Positions 46,901 through 56,299 of a stretch of DNA of 64,000 nt are shown here, in pieces. Source of the DNA: Clostridia bacterium. GTDB taxonomy: Bacteria; Bacillota; Clostridia; UMGS1840; HGM11507. Both the position numbers and the translations under genes were made by a program. Under the pieces are notes generated by a model. The model made no database searches. It had not been told where the DNA came from and saw only the letters and a list, made by a program, of their open reading frames with translations. Within the stretch, counting starts at the first letter, position 1. Each line of letters begins with the position of its first letter. Location: the NCBI GenBank assembly GCA_017414505.1, contig JAFQLQ010000022.1, forward strand, positions 100,693 to 164,692, given 5' to 3'.

Positions 46901-49900
46901 GCTTGAGGTTGTTGGCGAAGCGGTAAAAGAGGGTAATATACCTCTTGCAAAGGAACTGCTTTTAAACTATTACAGAACCCGTCCCATAAAAACCTCCACT
47001 TCGGGAACAAACAGAAATCCCCTGTGGGCAAACGCACTAACAGATGATTTTTATCATATGAATCAGGGAATTATTTTCCAGGGTGAATTTGTTGCAAAAA
47101 ATGACTGGGAAATGTGCGAATCCAAATTGCGTACTGATAACATAAACGTTGGTGCGTTCTCCTGCTTTGGTGTGCGTGCGTGGTATAACGAATCCAGCTA
47201 CTGCGAAATAAAACGTCACAACGATCCTGATATCAGCGTTCGTCCCAGACTTGAGGTAACTGTAAACGGTGCGGTACGTACATATTATGCGGTAGACAGT
47301 TACATTGTAAGAGCAGGAAAATACGCAGATGTTAATTTTAACGACGTTGATGTTCTTAAGGTTCAGACCTACGGTGATTTCTTAGAGGATGATACAATTC
47401 ATTCGGTTCTTAAATTCGATTTTTCGGATCTTAAGAGCACCGATAATGTATCGGCAGTTAAAATGGTACTTTGTGCAAAAGCATCTCCTGCATATGCAGG
47501 AATGAAAAAAATGATTGTTGTTCTTGAAAACACAGTTGAGCAGACAGGCGCAGAAGCTACCTGGAGCTCTACTTTGGGGCAGGTATATAACTACAACGGT
47601 CTTCCTGATAAAATGGACTGGCTGACAGACCCCGTTGGTGCTGATACACAGTACTGGCATCAGAACAGCCGTTTTTACGGATATCCCGATGCTATCATCC
47701 CCGAGTATCTTGCAACGGGTGATGATACCTATATTTATAAAATGCTCAATAATATCAATGACTTTATAAAAGATACGGGAAATTACAGACTTTCCACCAA
47801 TACGGTAGTTTCCAAACCTGATCCTAACGGTATCAGGGGCGGTTATCCCAACTCGTTAAGTGCTCTTAGTAAAAACAATCAGTGGCTTAAGATGATAGAT
47901 ATCGTTGCAAGATACGAGCGTCTTACTCCCGAGTTGTTTACTGCTATGATGAAAAGTATATGGGATTCTGCCACATTCCTTACAACCTATCCTACACCTT
48001 CGGGTAACTGGCGGCAGTATGAATTTAACTCTTTATTAAATACATCTCTGAGAGTTCCTGAATTTTATGATGCTCTTGCAGGCACTAACTGGCGTAAACT
48101 TGGTCAGGATGAGATGGAAAGCATGCTGTTTATGAATAATATGAGCGATGGTACATACATTGAACCTACAAGCTTATATAGTGTTGATATGTTTAACACA
48201 AGTGCAAACTATACTGCAACGCAGGGTGTAACAATTACAGATGCATTTCGTATCAGACTTCACAGAGCCGCATATTATAACGGTCTTTTATATACTCCGG
48301 ACGGAAATTCACTGCATTACGGTGACGGAAGCTCAGGCCCGAGAGCACCTGCCAATTTTGTAAATGTTGCAAGATATCACGGTGATAAAGAGCTTGAATA
48401 TGCAACCACCGGCGGAGAAGGCGGTGAAGAGCCAACGTGGACTTCAACACACTGGTCTATGGGTATGACAACGGTAATGCGTGCCAACTGGACAAAAAAC
48501 AGTCCGTACTTATTCACCAATGTACGTGGAGGCGGTCAGCATGCTCATTCCGACTATAACGGTGTTATAGTTTATGCTTACGGAAGAACGCTTTTAAATG
48601 ACGCAGGCTCATTCTCCTACGGTATTAACGATTACCGTATATGGGGTACATCCACAATAGGTCACAACTCGGTTGTAATAAACGATACAACGCAGGAACG
48701 TGGCGGTGTATCGGTAGGCTATAACCCCACAGGTACAATTTACGACTGGACGGCAAATTCCGCTTTCGACTACTTAAGTCAGTCCACTCCGCAAACAAAA
48801 GGCTTTAATCACAGACGTACAATAACGTTTGTTAAACCCACAATGTGGATTGTTTCGGATTTAATGATACCAAATATGGCATCAAACACAAACAATTATA
48901 AGCAGGTTTGGCATATGCTGCCCGATTCGGCACTTTCAATTGACGATGAAAGTGATACAATCCGTTCCAATTATATGTCAGGCGGAAATATTATAATTGC
49001 CAATGCAGACGGAGATAACGCCAAGCTTACAAAAGCAATGGGCTGGTACGATATGGGTTATCAGCAGGTTACCGATTCGCCTTATGCATATTTTGAAAAA
49101 ACAGGCAAGGGAAACGTAACTTTTGATACGGTTCTGATACCAACAAATAACGATCCCGATGCTACAGCAACCGCTAAAAAGCTTGAAACTACCGAAAATG
49201 CAACTGCTTTAGAAATCGACTTTACATTAAAAGACGAAAAGAATACCGGATATTATTATATGTCCTATGATAACAAGCCGGGCGTTTTCGGCAAGTATTC
49301 AACCGACGGACAGACCGCATTTGTGCAGGAAAATGCATCCGGAAAAATAGTATATGCTATGATTAAAGACGGCACATACATCAAAGAAGAATCAACAGGC
49401 GAATATCTGATACAGTCGGATATAAAACTAAGAGAATTTGCTGTTGATATGTCCGGTGCGGATATTATTATTACTGCAGGCGACAAAAACGATCCGATTA
49501 TGGCTAATCCCGATGAAAAAGTTGCTGATGTTTTCTTATTAAAGGGAGTAAGCGATGATATATCAACCGTTAAAGTACGTCTGGGTGCTGATAAAATAGT
49601 TTCCAACGTTAAATTTAACAAGGAAATTGTTTCTTACACCATAGAAAACGGCATATTGAAAGATATCGGCAACGGTACAACAACGGGAAATGTAACAAAT
49701 GAAAATATAAATGTACCCTCTAACGGTATTGTTATTGCCCCATTACCCGGCGGTGATGGTGGCGGAGGCAGTTCCGGTGGTGGAGGCGGTTCCGGTGGCG
49801 GAGGAGCAGGCGGCTATACAGAGCCCGGCAATCCCGGTACAAATGCCGGCTTCCCCGATGTTTCAGGCCATTGGTCTGCTGTTTATGCAAATGAGCTTAA

Positions 49901-50381
49901 AGCGAAAAATATTCTGAATGGTGACGATAAGGGTAATTTTAATCCCGATAACAACATCACAAGAGCAGAATTTATTGCAATAATTGTTCGTGCTATGAGC
50001 TTTGAGCAGATAAATTACAAAAACTCTTTTGAGGATGTTTACGGCAATGACTGGTATTCATCGGTAATTCAGACTGCGCTTGATAACGGGCTTATATCAC
50101 CTGATACGAATTTCAGACCAAATGATAATATTACACGTCAGGAAATGGCGAAAATTATAAGTATTTCGGCTGAAAAATCAGGAAAATTCGGTGATATCCA
50201 AATTAAAACACCCGATTTTACCGATAAAGAAACCATTCACAACTGGGCAAAGGAATATGTTGATTTTGCATATACAATCGGTTTGATAAGCGGTATGGAT
50301 GACGGAAGCTTTAAGCCTCTTAACAACACCACCAGAGGAGAAGCGGCAGCAGTTATCAGCAGATTGCTATCCAAAGTTTAA
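43968..50381 (+). CDS. Giant SLH-anchored heparinase II/III-family lyase
   Basis: This 2137-residue protein has a signal peptide (about 1-28), a LamG-like region (about 30-225) and Ig-like domains. A further LamG-like and Ig array leads to the lyase core (about 985-1800), with a DNRLRE/CBM96-like insertion (about 1080-1220: DSYIVRAGKYADVNFN). RGGGQHAHSDYNG and TIGHNSVVIND mark the catalytic half. A Gly/Ser-rich linker (about 1925-1955) is followed by three SLH repeats (about 1960-2137). It is homologous to the giant lyase at 22278 from about residue 330 on, but has a different N-terminus and a wall anchor. It probably degrades a uronic-acid polysaccharide at the cell surface. The substrate is unknown. 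Confidence 0.87.
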   Translation: MKIFCKKLCLILVFILLTQILPLTVFAAAELPQSDSVIYSDDFSDGVLDKRIVKIGGNGALEEYENALVLSRISTSVVGKNVMDGYQIYINEDKSASNEYFTAVSFYVSRNASQLFTFNVLDDKNQIITGLDFMPYDVVNARYKNELGEELNETVSNLDCTKNDVKVTYVFNNAQKTFSLWLNDTVALEDGKYIFENRKLDYFELKMSKRHSGTVSMKELEIYTYEVSDEESVAYEKAMLTFAAISGEKQESVTSNLNLFTEGKVGCDIQWTSSLPEVVSTEGRLNRSPDKDILVTLTAKITKGDFEETVSFDVTVKKFTATEMPEIKEIITELSEEKRVSEGGTYQYEIESPTGSILGAKFKVTSSGDYKVSISGRDKAVFVLENTDGELIVNDNSVKSGVPTSNEYTLLFDVITEKYSLWSGQDKIATMADLSDKISMAEILSYEQITGDGSISDFKVFYPTVPSEDAIVLDYEHLTFETMSYQKQTAVTTDLHLASMGRAGSEILWLSSNPGVITDDGLVNSSANGFTTLTAKLINGENTLTKSFDIDVAEHERYELPQVKNMILEDTFDNNDRNSLWQIDATGGDILVENEAMTMKRFDSTTTETMAILYMDEAKQVYNHKLFALEFTMTRDEENPPMVIIRQKGPNDFCAMDWLPGGNIRYVDGYTGQFVIDDKLVSTSRVKVTIFYDAIESYFSVYIDDKLILKNVKSRAQGHGIGQVNISMAGESLGTLRIDNIRFYETYLFSEERVPKDYEWLTENRLVSNTDEAYKYGAVSENLNLPLIGEYGSEISWTSSNENLISSEGVVNFSESGNEAVTLTAKIFKHETVLTKEFTFYPTRNITSSEEALKADADAINYDTIACYDNGSKEIVRNLNLNDTGIYGSKISWSSSDTKRITNSGRLIRPRWYEENAPVTMTATITNGENTITKDFDFMVVKDEEWKDPQYMSDEEFFGVWDGSKWTTPGKMNYEYKGLEVVGEAVKEGNIPLAKELLLNYYRTRPIKTSTSGTNRNPLWANALTDDFYHMNQGIIFQGEFVAKNDWEMCESKLRTDNINVGAFSCFGVRAWYNESSYCEIKRHNDPDISVRPRLEVTVNGAVRTYYAVDSYIVRAGKYADVNFNDVDVLKVQTYGDFLEDDTIHSVLKFDFSDLKSTDNVSAVKMVLCAKASPAYAGMKKMIVVLENTVEQTGAEATWSSTLGQVYNYNGLPDKMDWLTDPVGADTQYWHQNSRFYGYPDAIIPEYLATGDDTYIYKMLNNINDFIKDTGNYRLSTNTVVSKPDPNGIRGGYPNSLSALSKNNQWLKMIDIVARYERLTPELFTAMMKSIWDSATFLTTYPTPSGNWRQYEFNSLLNTSLRVPEFYDALAGTNWRKLGQDEMESMLFMNNMSDGTYIEPTSLYSVDMFNTSANYTATQGVTITDAFRIRLHRAAYYNGLLYTPDGNSLHYGDGSSGPRAPANFVNVARYHGDKELEYATTGGEGGEEPTWTSTHWSMGMTTVMRANWTKNSPYLFTNVRGGGQHAHSDYNGVIVYAYGRTLLNDAGSFSYGINDYRIWGTSTIGHNSVVINDTTQERGGVSVGYNPTGTIYDWTANSAFDYLSQSTPQTKGFNHRRTITFVKPTMWIVSDLMIPNMASNTNNYKQVWHMLPDSALSIDDESDTIRSNYMSGGNIIIANADGDNAKLTKAMGWYDMGYQQVTDSPYAYFEKTGKGNVTFDTVLIPTNNDPDATATAKKLETTENATALEIDFTLKDEKNTGYYYMSYDNKPGVFGKYSTDGQTAFVQENASGKIVYAMIKDGTYIKEESTGEYLIQSDIKLREFAVDMSGADIIITAGDKNDPIMANPDEKVADVFLLKGVSDDISTVKVRLGADKIVSNVKFNKEIVSYTIENGILKDIGNGTTTGNVTNENINVPSNGIVIAPLPGGDGGGGSSGGGGGSGGGGAGGYTEPGNPGTNAGFPDVSGHWSAVYANELKAKNILNGDDKGNFNPDNNITRAEFIAIIVRAMSFEQINYKNSFEDVYGNDWYSSVIQTALDNGLISPDTNFRPNDNITRQEMAKIISISAEKSGKFGDIQIKTPDFTDKETIHNWAKEYVDFAYTIGLISGMDDGSFKPLNNTTRGEAAAVISRLLSKV

Positions 50382-50542
50382 TTTTTTAAAAATTAAAATA
50401 AATATAAATTATGTTCTGATGTTTCGGTTTAAGCATATTTTAAAAATTACAGTAAATATTGGAATTAAAGGGAGGTAGAAAGAGGTACACTCTGAAAAAA
50501 TCGTATGGTAAATTTTATTTTAAAAAAGAAAGGAAGAAAAAA

Positions 50543-53254
50543 ATGTTTAAAAAAGTATTAAGTTTAGCAATGGTTTTAGCAATGGTTTTAGGAACCTTCT
50601 CAGTATTGCAGGTTGCTGCAGCAACATTTGATGCTGAGTACAATTTCAACGACACAACAGTGGTTTTTGACCCGTCCGCTGACAGTACGGATGCATTCCA
50701 TCATCACGGTCAGGTTCCAACTTATTCATATGATGCAGGATTTTCAGGAGCAGAGGGGGATTCTGCTTTAAAAATGAGTATAGGAGAAGAAAATCAAGAA
50801 AGACAGGGTTACCTGAATTTCTTCGGTGTCAGAAACGAATATGGTTTCTCTGTTAGAGCGGATTCAGCAGATGCCACTGTTTCCAATGCTGTTGGAAATG
50901 CAACATATGCACTTAATGCAAACTTTAAAGCGACACATAAAGATGTAATTGCCGCTTTGATTTATCCCGGAACATCAAATGGTAGCCCGAGCTATGGTAA
51001 CGTATATAAAAACTCTGTAATTTATCTGTATAACGGTAAACTGTATGTTGGTACAGATGGAAATTTTGAGCCTGAAACAGATAAATGTATAGCAGAACCC
51101 GGCGTAGGCAACTGGTTTACTCTTGGTGCTGTATTTAGTACAACTCATAAAAGATTCGATGTTTTCTATAACGGCAAACGTATTTACGGAGAAACAAGAA
51201 GTGCTTATGCAAGTGGTGTGAACCGTTGGCATGTGTATATGCATTCGGCAAACGAAACAAAACATGCTCCCTATAATGCAGGCGAATTTTTGTATGTAGA
51301 TAATTTATATGCAGGTCAGGATTTCACAAAAATTAAGGGATATTTCCCGGAAGTTGTATCAGTTTCACCTGCAAAGGATGCAGATGATGTTCCTACAAAC
51401 GCTAAAGTTACTTTTGATTTTTCTGTTCCTGTAAGAACAGATTCAAACGGTATTTCAAAGGCGATTACTGTAAGTCCTACAGCTGAATATACTTTGGAAT
51501 ATGTAAATGATAATCAAACTATGACAATATCATTTACAAACGGTTTGCAACCCGATACAACTTATACAGTAAGCTTGTTTTACAGGTATTTTCAGAGTTT
51601 TATGTATGAGGCTGCAAAAGCAGGCTTCAGCACAACATTTAAAACTGCAAAATTTGCAGCGGATGATTTATATGTAACAGGTGTTACTCCTTCCAAGGAT
51701 GCAACCAATGTTCCGGTAAACACATCGGAAATTAAGGTTAATTTCTCACAGCCGGTTAATAAGGAAAGTGCGGCAGGAAAAATTAAATTATCTCCCGATT
51801 TTGATATCAGCTTAGGAGAATACAGCTGGAACGAAGCGGCAACTGAACTTACAATCCCCGTAAACGGTGAGTTATACGGTAATTCGGAATATACAGTTAT
51901 TTTAGGCAATGGAATTTTAAGCACCGGAAACAAAGCGTTAGTTGGCGACAGCAGATTCACATTCACAACAGGCGAAGGCGAATATCTGTTCCATCAGGGC
52001 TTTGAAGCGCTGGAGGGAAGCCTTCCCGTAACTGTATTCAACAAAGGTATGAACGCTTCCAATGCAAAAACCTTTACAGTTTTAAACGATGAAGTTCAGG
52101 GTAACTACGGTGAGTTCAGAGTAGAAGGCGACTGGGCACAACATGATCTGTATCCTCAGCTGAATGATGTAACTCCCGGAATTGAGGCAGGAAAAACTGT
52201 TTCGGTAGGCTTTAAGGTTCGCTTTAAAAACGAGCCTATGGATCCCACCCGTAACGATTTGTCTGTTATTCAGTACAACAGAGACGGCCAAAATGATCTT
52301 AACCTGATTGACTACGACAAAGCTACTAAGAGATTTATTGCAAGAAACGGTGTAGATGTAGTTGGCAATTATGTTGCAAATGAGTGGCTCGAATTCGGAA
52401 TGGTATACAATCTTGAAAAAGAACTTGTTGATATTTATTATAACGGCGAAAAAGTTATAAAAGGTCTTCCGCTTGATAGCTTATACGCAGGAAACGGACT
52501 TGCACGTATTACTTTCAGACCATTTAATGCAAGAGCAGATAAAAATTATCCGCTTGCAGAAACTCCGTCTATTTATGATATTGATGATATTACATGGTCT
52601 TACGATCCATACTTATTTGAAAGCGATTTAGAACTTAAAAATTCTTCAGAACAGCAGAACATCAATGTTAGCGATTTAATTACTCTTGATTTCAACAATG
52701 CTGTTATGACAGAAGGTATTGCTGAGGCAATTTCTGTAACATATGATAACGGAACTGTTGCAACAATTAAAAATGCTCACATTTTCAATTCCGGAAAAAC
52801 AGTTCGTATTGAGCTTGACGGTGGATTGCTTCCAAACAAAGCTTATAAAGTTACAATAGATGCTGATAAAATGAAGAGTGAAGCCGGAAAAGCGTTTGCC
52901 GGTAACAATGAAGCTAATTTCTTAGTTGGCGAAAAATCCTATCAGCTTGATGTTAAATTCTACCGTGGTCTTTTCAAATTACCTGCAACCAATACTGTAT
53001 CAGATGAAATGACTGTTCAGGCTACCGTTGCTCTTATGGAAGACAACGCACAAATTGTTATTGCACGTTATAACGGCAATACTTTAATGGCTCTGGAAGC
53101 TGCTGAGCCTATTACAAACGGAACTTCGGCAGCAAGCACAACCTTTACAAAAACACTTAAAGGCTGCAACGCAACAGATACTATCAAAGTATTCTGCTGG
53201 AACGGCAAGGCTATGCCTGTAGTTAACGCAGTACAGCTTCTGCCTGTAAATTAA
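50543..53254 (+). CDS. Secreted Ig-like/LamG-like protein
   Basis: The frame opens at 50459, but the ATG at 50543 is chosen because it follows AAAGGAAG and begins a typical signal peptide (MFKKVLSLAMVLAMVLG). The 903-residue product has a LamG-like domain (about 30-265), two Big_5-type Ig domains (about 270-365 and 375-475), a second LamG-like region (about 480-690), a third Big_5-like domain (about 700-800) and the C-terminal module ending IKVFCWNGKAMPVV. No catalytic motif or wall anchor was found. It resembles the 6701-9322 protein in layout. The 161-bp gap before it is AT-rich and may hold its own promoter, but none is clear. It is probably an accessory glycan-binding protein. Confidence 0.72.
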   Translation: MFKKVLSLAMVLAMVLGTFSVLQVAAATFDAEYNFNDTTVVFDPSADSTDAFHHHGQVPTYSYDAGFSGAEGDSALKMSIGEENQERQGYLNFFGVRNEYGFSVRADSADATVSNAVGNATYALNANFKATHKDVIAALIYPGTSNGSPSYGNVYKNSVIYLYNGKLYVGTDGNFEPETDKCIAEPGVGNWFTLGAVFSTTHKRFDVFYNGKRIYGETRSAYASGVNRWHVYMHSANETKHAPYNAGEFLYVDNLYAGQDFTKIKGYFPEVVSVSPAKDADDVPTNAKVTFDFSVPVRTDSNGISKAITVSPTAEYTLEYVNDNQTMTISFTNGLQPDTTYTVSLFYRYFQSFMYEAAKAGFSTTFKTAKFAADDLYVTGVTPSKDATNVPVNTSEIKVNFSQPVNKESAAGKIKLSPDFDISLGEYSWNEAATELTIPVNGELYGNSEYTVILGNGILSTGNKALVGDSRFTFTTGEGEYLFHQGFEALEGSLPVTVFNKGMNASNAKTFTVLNDEVQGNYGEFRVEGDWAQHDLYPQLNDVTPGIEAGKTVSVGFKVRFKNEPMDPTRNDLSVIQYNRDGQNDLNLIDYDKATKRFIARNGVDVVGNYVANEWLEFGMVYNLEKELVDIYYNGEKVIKGLPLDSLYAGNGLARITFRPFNARADKNYPLAETPSIYDIDDITWSYDPYLFESDLELKNSSEQQNINVSDLITLDFNNAVMTEGIAEAISVTYDNGTVATIKNAHIFNSGKTVRIELDGGLLPNKAYKVTIDADKMKSEAGKAFAGNNEANFLVGEKSYQLDVKFYRGLFKLPATNTVSDEMTVQATVALMEDNAQIVIARYNGNTLMALEAAEPITNGTSAASTTFTKTLKGCNATDTIKVFCWNGKAMPVVNAVQLLPVN

Positions 53255-53262
53255 TTAATAAA

Positions 53263-53490
53263 CAGCAACAGCGTGTCGATAAACCTATCGACACGCTGGC
53301 AGATGCCGAAAAAGGAAGGTATATTTCGTCAACCCTCTCCGTCACTTCCTGCCACCTCTCCCAAAGTGAGAGGCTTTTTAAGGCACCCCTCTTCAGGGGA
53401 GATGGATTTGCTGCCGGCAAAGACTGAGGGGTTAATCCTTTAAATAATATTTTTCTGCGGTAGACCGACTTTTTCGACAGAACTGAGTTT
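53263..53490. repeat. Intergenic repeat element with inverted repeats (REP/MITE-like)
   Basis: The gap holds a perfect 13-bp inverted repeat CAGCGTGTCGATA (53269-53281) / TATCGACACGCTG (53286-53298), then pyrimidine-rich blocks (CCCTCTCCGTCACTTCC, CACCTCTCCC...GAGAGG) and a CCCCTCTTCAGGGG palindrome. Blocks of this wording are familiar as dispersed intergenic repeats in Clostridia genomes. It has no open frame and no transposase. No second copy was seen in this window. The first hairpin may also stop transcription from the preceding gene, though it lacks a T run. Confidence 0.55.
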
Positions 53491-53536
53491 TATACTCAGG
53501 TGTTTTGACCAAAATAAAGACTATGAGGAGGACTTT

Positions 53537-55666
53537 ATGGAAAAATATGTAGAGCATCATGAAAGTAGTTTTTTCCGATTTGGTAATGATGTTGAAAAGA
53601 TAATTGAAACTATTTCCAATAAATATATTGCAGAAAATCCAAAAGCTCCTTTTGTATGGCGCAGTTTTTCAAAGGAGAGCTTTCTGAATGACGAAAACAG
53701 TCTTTATAATATGGATTTAAATAAGAAATTTCCTGATTCAAAGTATGGCGATGTTGCCTATGTTGCAGGAAAATTTCTGTCAGCAACCGAGGGAATAACC
53801 GGATTTCAGTTATATTGCCGTTCGTCTGTTGAAGTTATATTCAACGGAAAAAGTATCTTTAAATCGTCCATTTTAAACGAACGCGGAAACAAACAGGTTA
53901 CAGTGTGGGGAGACCTTCTTAAAGGATGGAATACTGTGCTTTTAAAATTCAAAAAATCAGCATCGGGGTTCGGATGCCTGTTTGCAAGTGCAAGCCCTCA
54001 GTGGGGGCCTATGAATTTTGCTTCTGTTTTTAAAGAATGGGAAGACTGGAGCGGATTCGTTTATTCTGTTCCATACAGCGAAGATCCAAGAATTGAAGAA
54101 ATGGAAATAGACTGGGAAAAACCATCGGAGCAAACAGGGCTTGAATGGTTGCCGAAAATTAAAAGGGAAGATTCCTTCTTCAAACGTATTTTTTCGGAAT
54201 ACAAAGAGGGTTATGCTGTTGCGTGGACAAAGGTTGCATTATCAGAAAAAGGCGTTATAAAGGGAAGTTCAAATAATAAGTTTGAAATTTGGATTGACGG
54301 CGAAAATTATTATAATTCTGACGGCAACGGAGAATTTTCTTTTGATATAAGCCATAATAAAGCGGAATGCGATATGCTTATTAAGCTTGAACTTGGAAAC
54401 AATAACGGAAGCTTTGAAATAAAGGCGGAAAATGCTGAATTTTGTTGTCCGGCTGATGTAAAAGGGTATGACGGCAAGTGGCTTTATATGGCACCTTTAA
54501 AAGAAGTTTCCAAAGAAGATATCAGGAAATTTCCGTCTCTTACACATCTGGGCACAGGCTTTTCAGGAAAGGTATTCTGGCAGATTGAATATCCCGATTG
54601 TGTAATACGTCCGTTCTGTGAAAATGCACTGTTCGGAAGATGGACATATCCGCTTGGAGTAACGCTTTACGGGTTGTTGCAGGCAGGAAGAGAAGTTGGA
54701 AATAAGGCTTATGTGGACTATGTTAAGGACCACGTTTATTCTGTTTCGGATATACAGGAATATGCTCTGTGGGAAGATAAAACCTATGGCTATCCCGGGG
54801 TTAATCATCAGATTTGCTGGCTTGACGCTCTTGATGATTGCGGTTCTTTCGGTTCGGTTATGTTAGAAACATATCTGGAAGAGGCAAGAGAGAGTATATT
54901 GCCTTTTGCTGATTATATTGCAGATTATATGAGTAATAAGCAGGAACGCTTGCCTGACGGTGCATTTTACCGCAATCTTCCCGAAACAATGTCTGAAAAT
55001 ACCTTGTGGGCAGATGATTTGTATATGAGTGTTCCGTTTCTGGTAAGATATTATAAGGTTACCGGAGATATTTCCTATCTTGAAGATGCGGCAAAGCAAT
55101 TTTTATTGTATAAAAAGTATTTGTATATAGAAGAGTATTCAATAATGTCTCACGTGTATGATTTTTCATATAATACAGCTACATATGTGCCGTGGGGAAG
55201 AGGCAACGGTTGGGTGTTGTTTTCTCTTACGGAGCTTCTGGCAGTTATGCCTGAGGACTTTTATATGAGACAGGATATACTTGATATGTATCTGGATTTA
55301 TGTCAGGGATATTTAAAATTACAGGGTGAAAACGGTCTTTGGCATCAGGTTCTTACTCATCCCGATTCTTACGAGGAAACTTCGTGTACATCTATGTTTA
55401 TATATAGCTTTGCAAGAGGAGTTCGTTTCGGATGGATAAAGGAAAATACGTCCGAATACAAAGATGCGGTTAAAAAAGCTGTTAACGGACTGTGTAAAAA
55501 ATGTATAGATATATACGGAAATATTTACGGTACGTGCGCAGGCTCACGTTTTTCATTTCTGCCCGACTATTATAAATACGATTTAAGAACAAGGCTGAAT
55601 GATACTCACGGCATAGGAATAGTGTTGCTTGCTCTTGTTGAGTATTTAAAAATAAAAGAAAAATAG
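53537..55666 (+). CDS. Multidomain GH105-type unsaturated uronyl hydrolase
   Basis: This 709-residue protein has no signal peptide and is predicted cytoplasmic. The first ~310 residues are two beta-rich regions with no clear assignment (galactose-binding-like motifs such as VEVIFNGKSIFKSS are visible). The C-terminal ~390 residues are an (alpha/alpha)6 barrel of the GH105 type: LWADDLYMSVPFLVRYY with Asp493/Asp494, YVPWGRGNGWVLFSL and ETSCTSMFIYSFARG. It should act on unsaturated uronic acid at the end of lyase products. Most GH105 enzymes are about 350-400 residues, so the N-terminal addition is unusual. It follows the repeat element with an AGGAGGAC ribosome site and may be separately transcribed. 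Confidence 0.85.
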   Translation: MEKYVEHHESSFFRFGNDVEKIIETISNKYIAENPKAPFVWRSFSKESFLNDENSLYNMDLNKKFPDSKYGDVAYVAGKFLSATEGITGFQLYCRSSVEVIFNGKSIFKSSILNERGNKQVTVWGDLLKGWNTVLLKFKKSASGFGCLFASASPQWGPMNFASVFKEWEDWSGFVYSVPYSEDPRIEEMEIDWEKPSEQTGLEWLPKIKREDSFFKRIFSEYKEGYAVAWTKVALSEKGVIKGSSNNKFEIWIDGENYYNSDGNGEFSFDISHNKAECDMLIKLELGNNNGSFEIKAENAEFCCPADVKGYDGKWLYMAPLKEVSKEDIRKFPSLTHLGTGFSGKVFWQIEYPDCVIRPFCENALFGRWTYPLGVTLYGLLQAGREVGNKAYVDYVKDHVYSVSDIQEYALWEDKTYGYPGVNHQICWLDALDDCGSFGSVMLETYLEEARESILPFADYIADYMSNKQERLPDGAFYRNLPETMSENTLWADDLYMSVPFLVRYYKVTGDISYLEDAAKQFLLYKKYLYIEEYSIMSHVYDFSYNTATYVPWGRGNGWVLFSLTELLAVMPEDFYMRQDILDMYLDLCQGYLKLQGENGLWHQVLTHPDSYEETSCTSMFIYSFARGVRFGWIKENTSEYKDAVKKAVNGLCKKCIDIYGNIYGTCAGSRFSFLPDYYKYDLRTRLNDTHGIGIVLLALVEYLKIKEK

Positions 55667-55707
55667 ATTTATTATATTATTTGTAAAAAAATGATAAATC
55701 ACCTTAT

Positions 55708-55743
55708 ACTAATGAGCTGTACAAATTTGTGCAGCTCATTAGT
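55708..55743. terminator. Inverted repeat, probable bidirectional terminator
   Basis: A perfect 12-bp stem ACTAATGAGCTG (55708-55719) / CAGCTCATTAGT (55732-55743) lies between the convergent GH105 and cotJC-like genes. The T run after it is weak. Confidence 0.6.
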
Positions 55744-55786
55744 ATTTAACAGGGATTGTAAATTATGTCTTCTGATATTTGATTTT

Positions 55787-56299
55787 TTATTTAAGTCCGG
55801 TCGTGTAAACTTTTTTCTGATTGGCAATTTTGCTTTGTAAACGGTCTAATGCTTCACCAAAACGCTGGAAATGAACAATTTCTCTCTGTCGTAAATATCT
55901 TATAACTTTAGTTACATCAGGATCGTCGCATACACGAAGAATATTGTCGTAGGTTGCTCTTGCTTTTTGTTCTGCTGCGAGGTCTTCAACTAAGTCAGCA
56001 ATCGGATCACCTTTTACTGCCATTGACGCCGCATTATAGGGAAATCCTGCTGCGGCGGAGGGATACACACCTCTGCCGTGATCTATGAAGTAAGGAGCCA
56101 TTGGACTTTTTTCTATTTCGCTTGTAGAGGCATTTTTTGTTAGCTGATGAATGATTGTACCTACCATTTCAAGATGGGCAAGTTCTTCAGTTCCTATATC
56201 TGTTAGAATCCCTTTGCAGACGTTGTCTGTCATAGAAAAACGCTGTGACAGGTATCTTAGTGAAGCACCCAGTTCTCCATCCGGACCACCGTACACCAA
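55787..56299 (-). pseudogene. cotJC: CotJC/manganese-catalase family protein, 5' truncated
   Basis: The 170-residue product matches spore-coat CotJC-type manganese catalases from the YGGPDGELGASLRYLSQRF segment onward. It keeps the di-metal ligand segments TDIGTEELAHLEM, AAEQKARATYDN and REIVHFQRFGEAL. Family members have about 25-30 more N-terminal residues (starting with an EKKLQYPV-like stretch). Here a stop codon lies about 11 codons upstream of the only possible starts (TTG 56299, or ATA/ATT), so the normal beginning is absent. There is no cotJA or cotJB beside it. The break is next to the mobile region, so an insertion may have removed the 5' part. The remnant could still be made from TTG, but probably poorly. 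Confidence 0.8.

Noticed and set aside
49745..49830. GGN-rich repetitive DNA resembling a simple repeat element
   Set aside because: It encodes the Gly/Ser linker between the lyase and the SLH domains and is in frame, so it is a protein linker rather than a separate repeat.
50459..50542. Upstream extension of the secreted protein at 50543
   Set aside because: The extension would put a highly basic stretch before a clean signal peptide. The ATG at 50543 has AAAGGAAG in front, so the shorter form is used.
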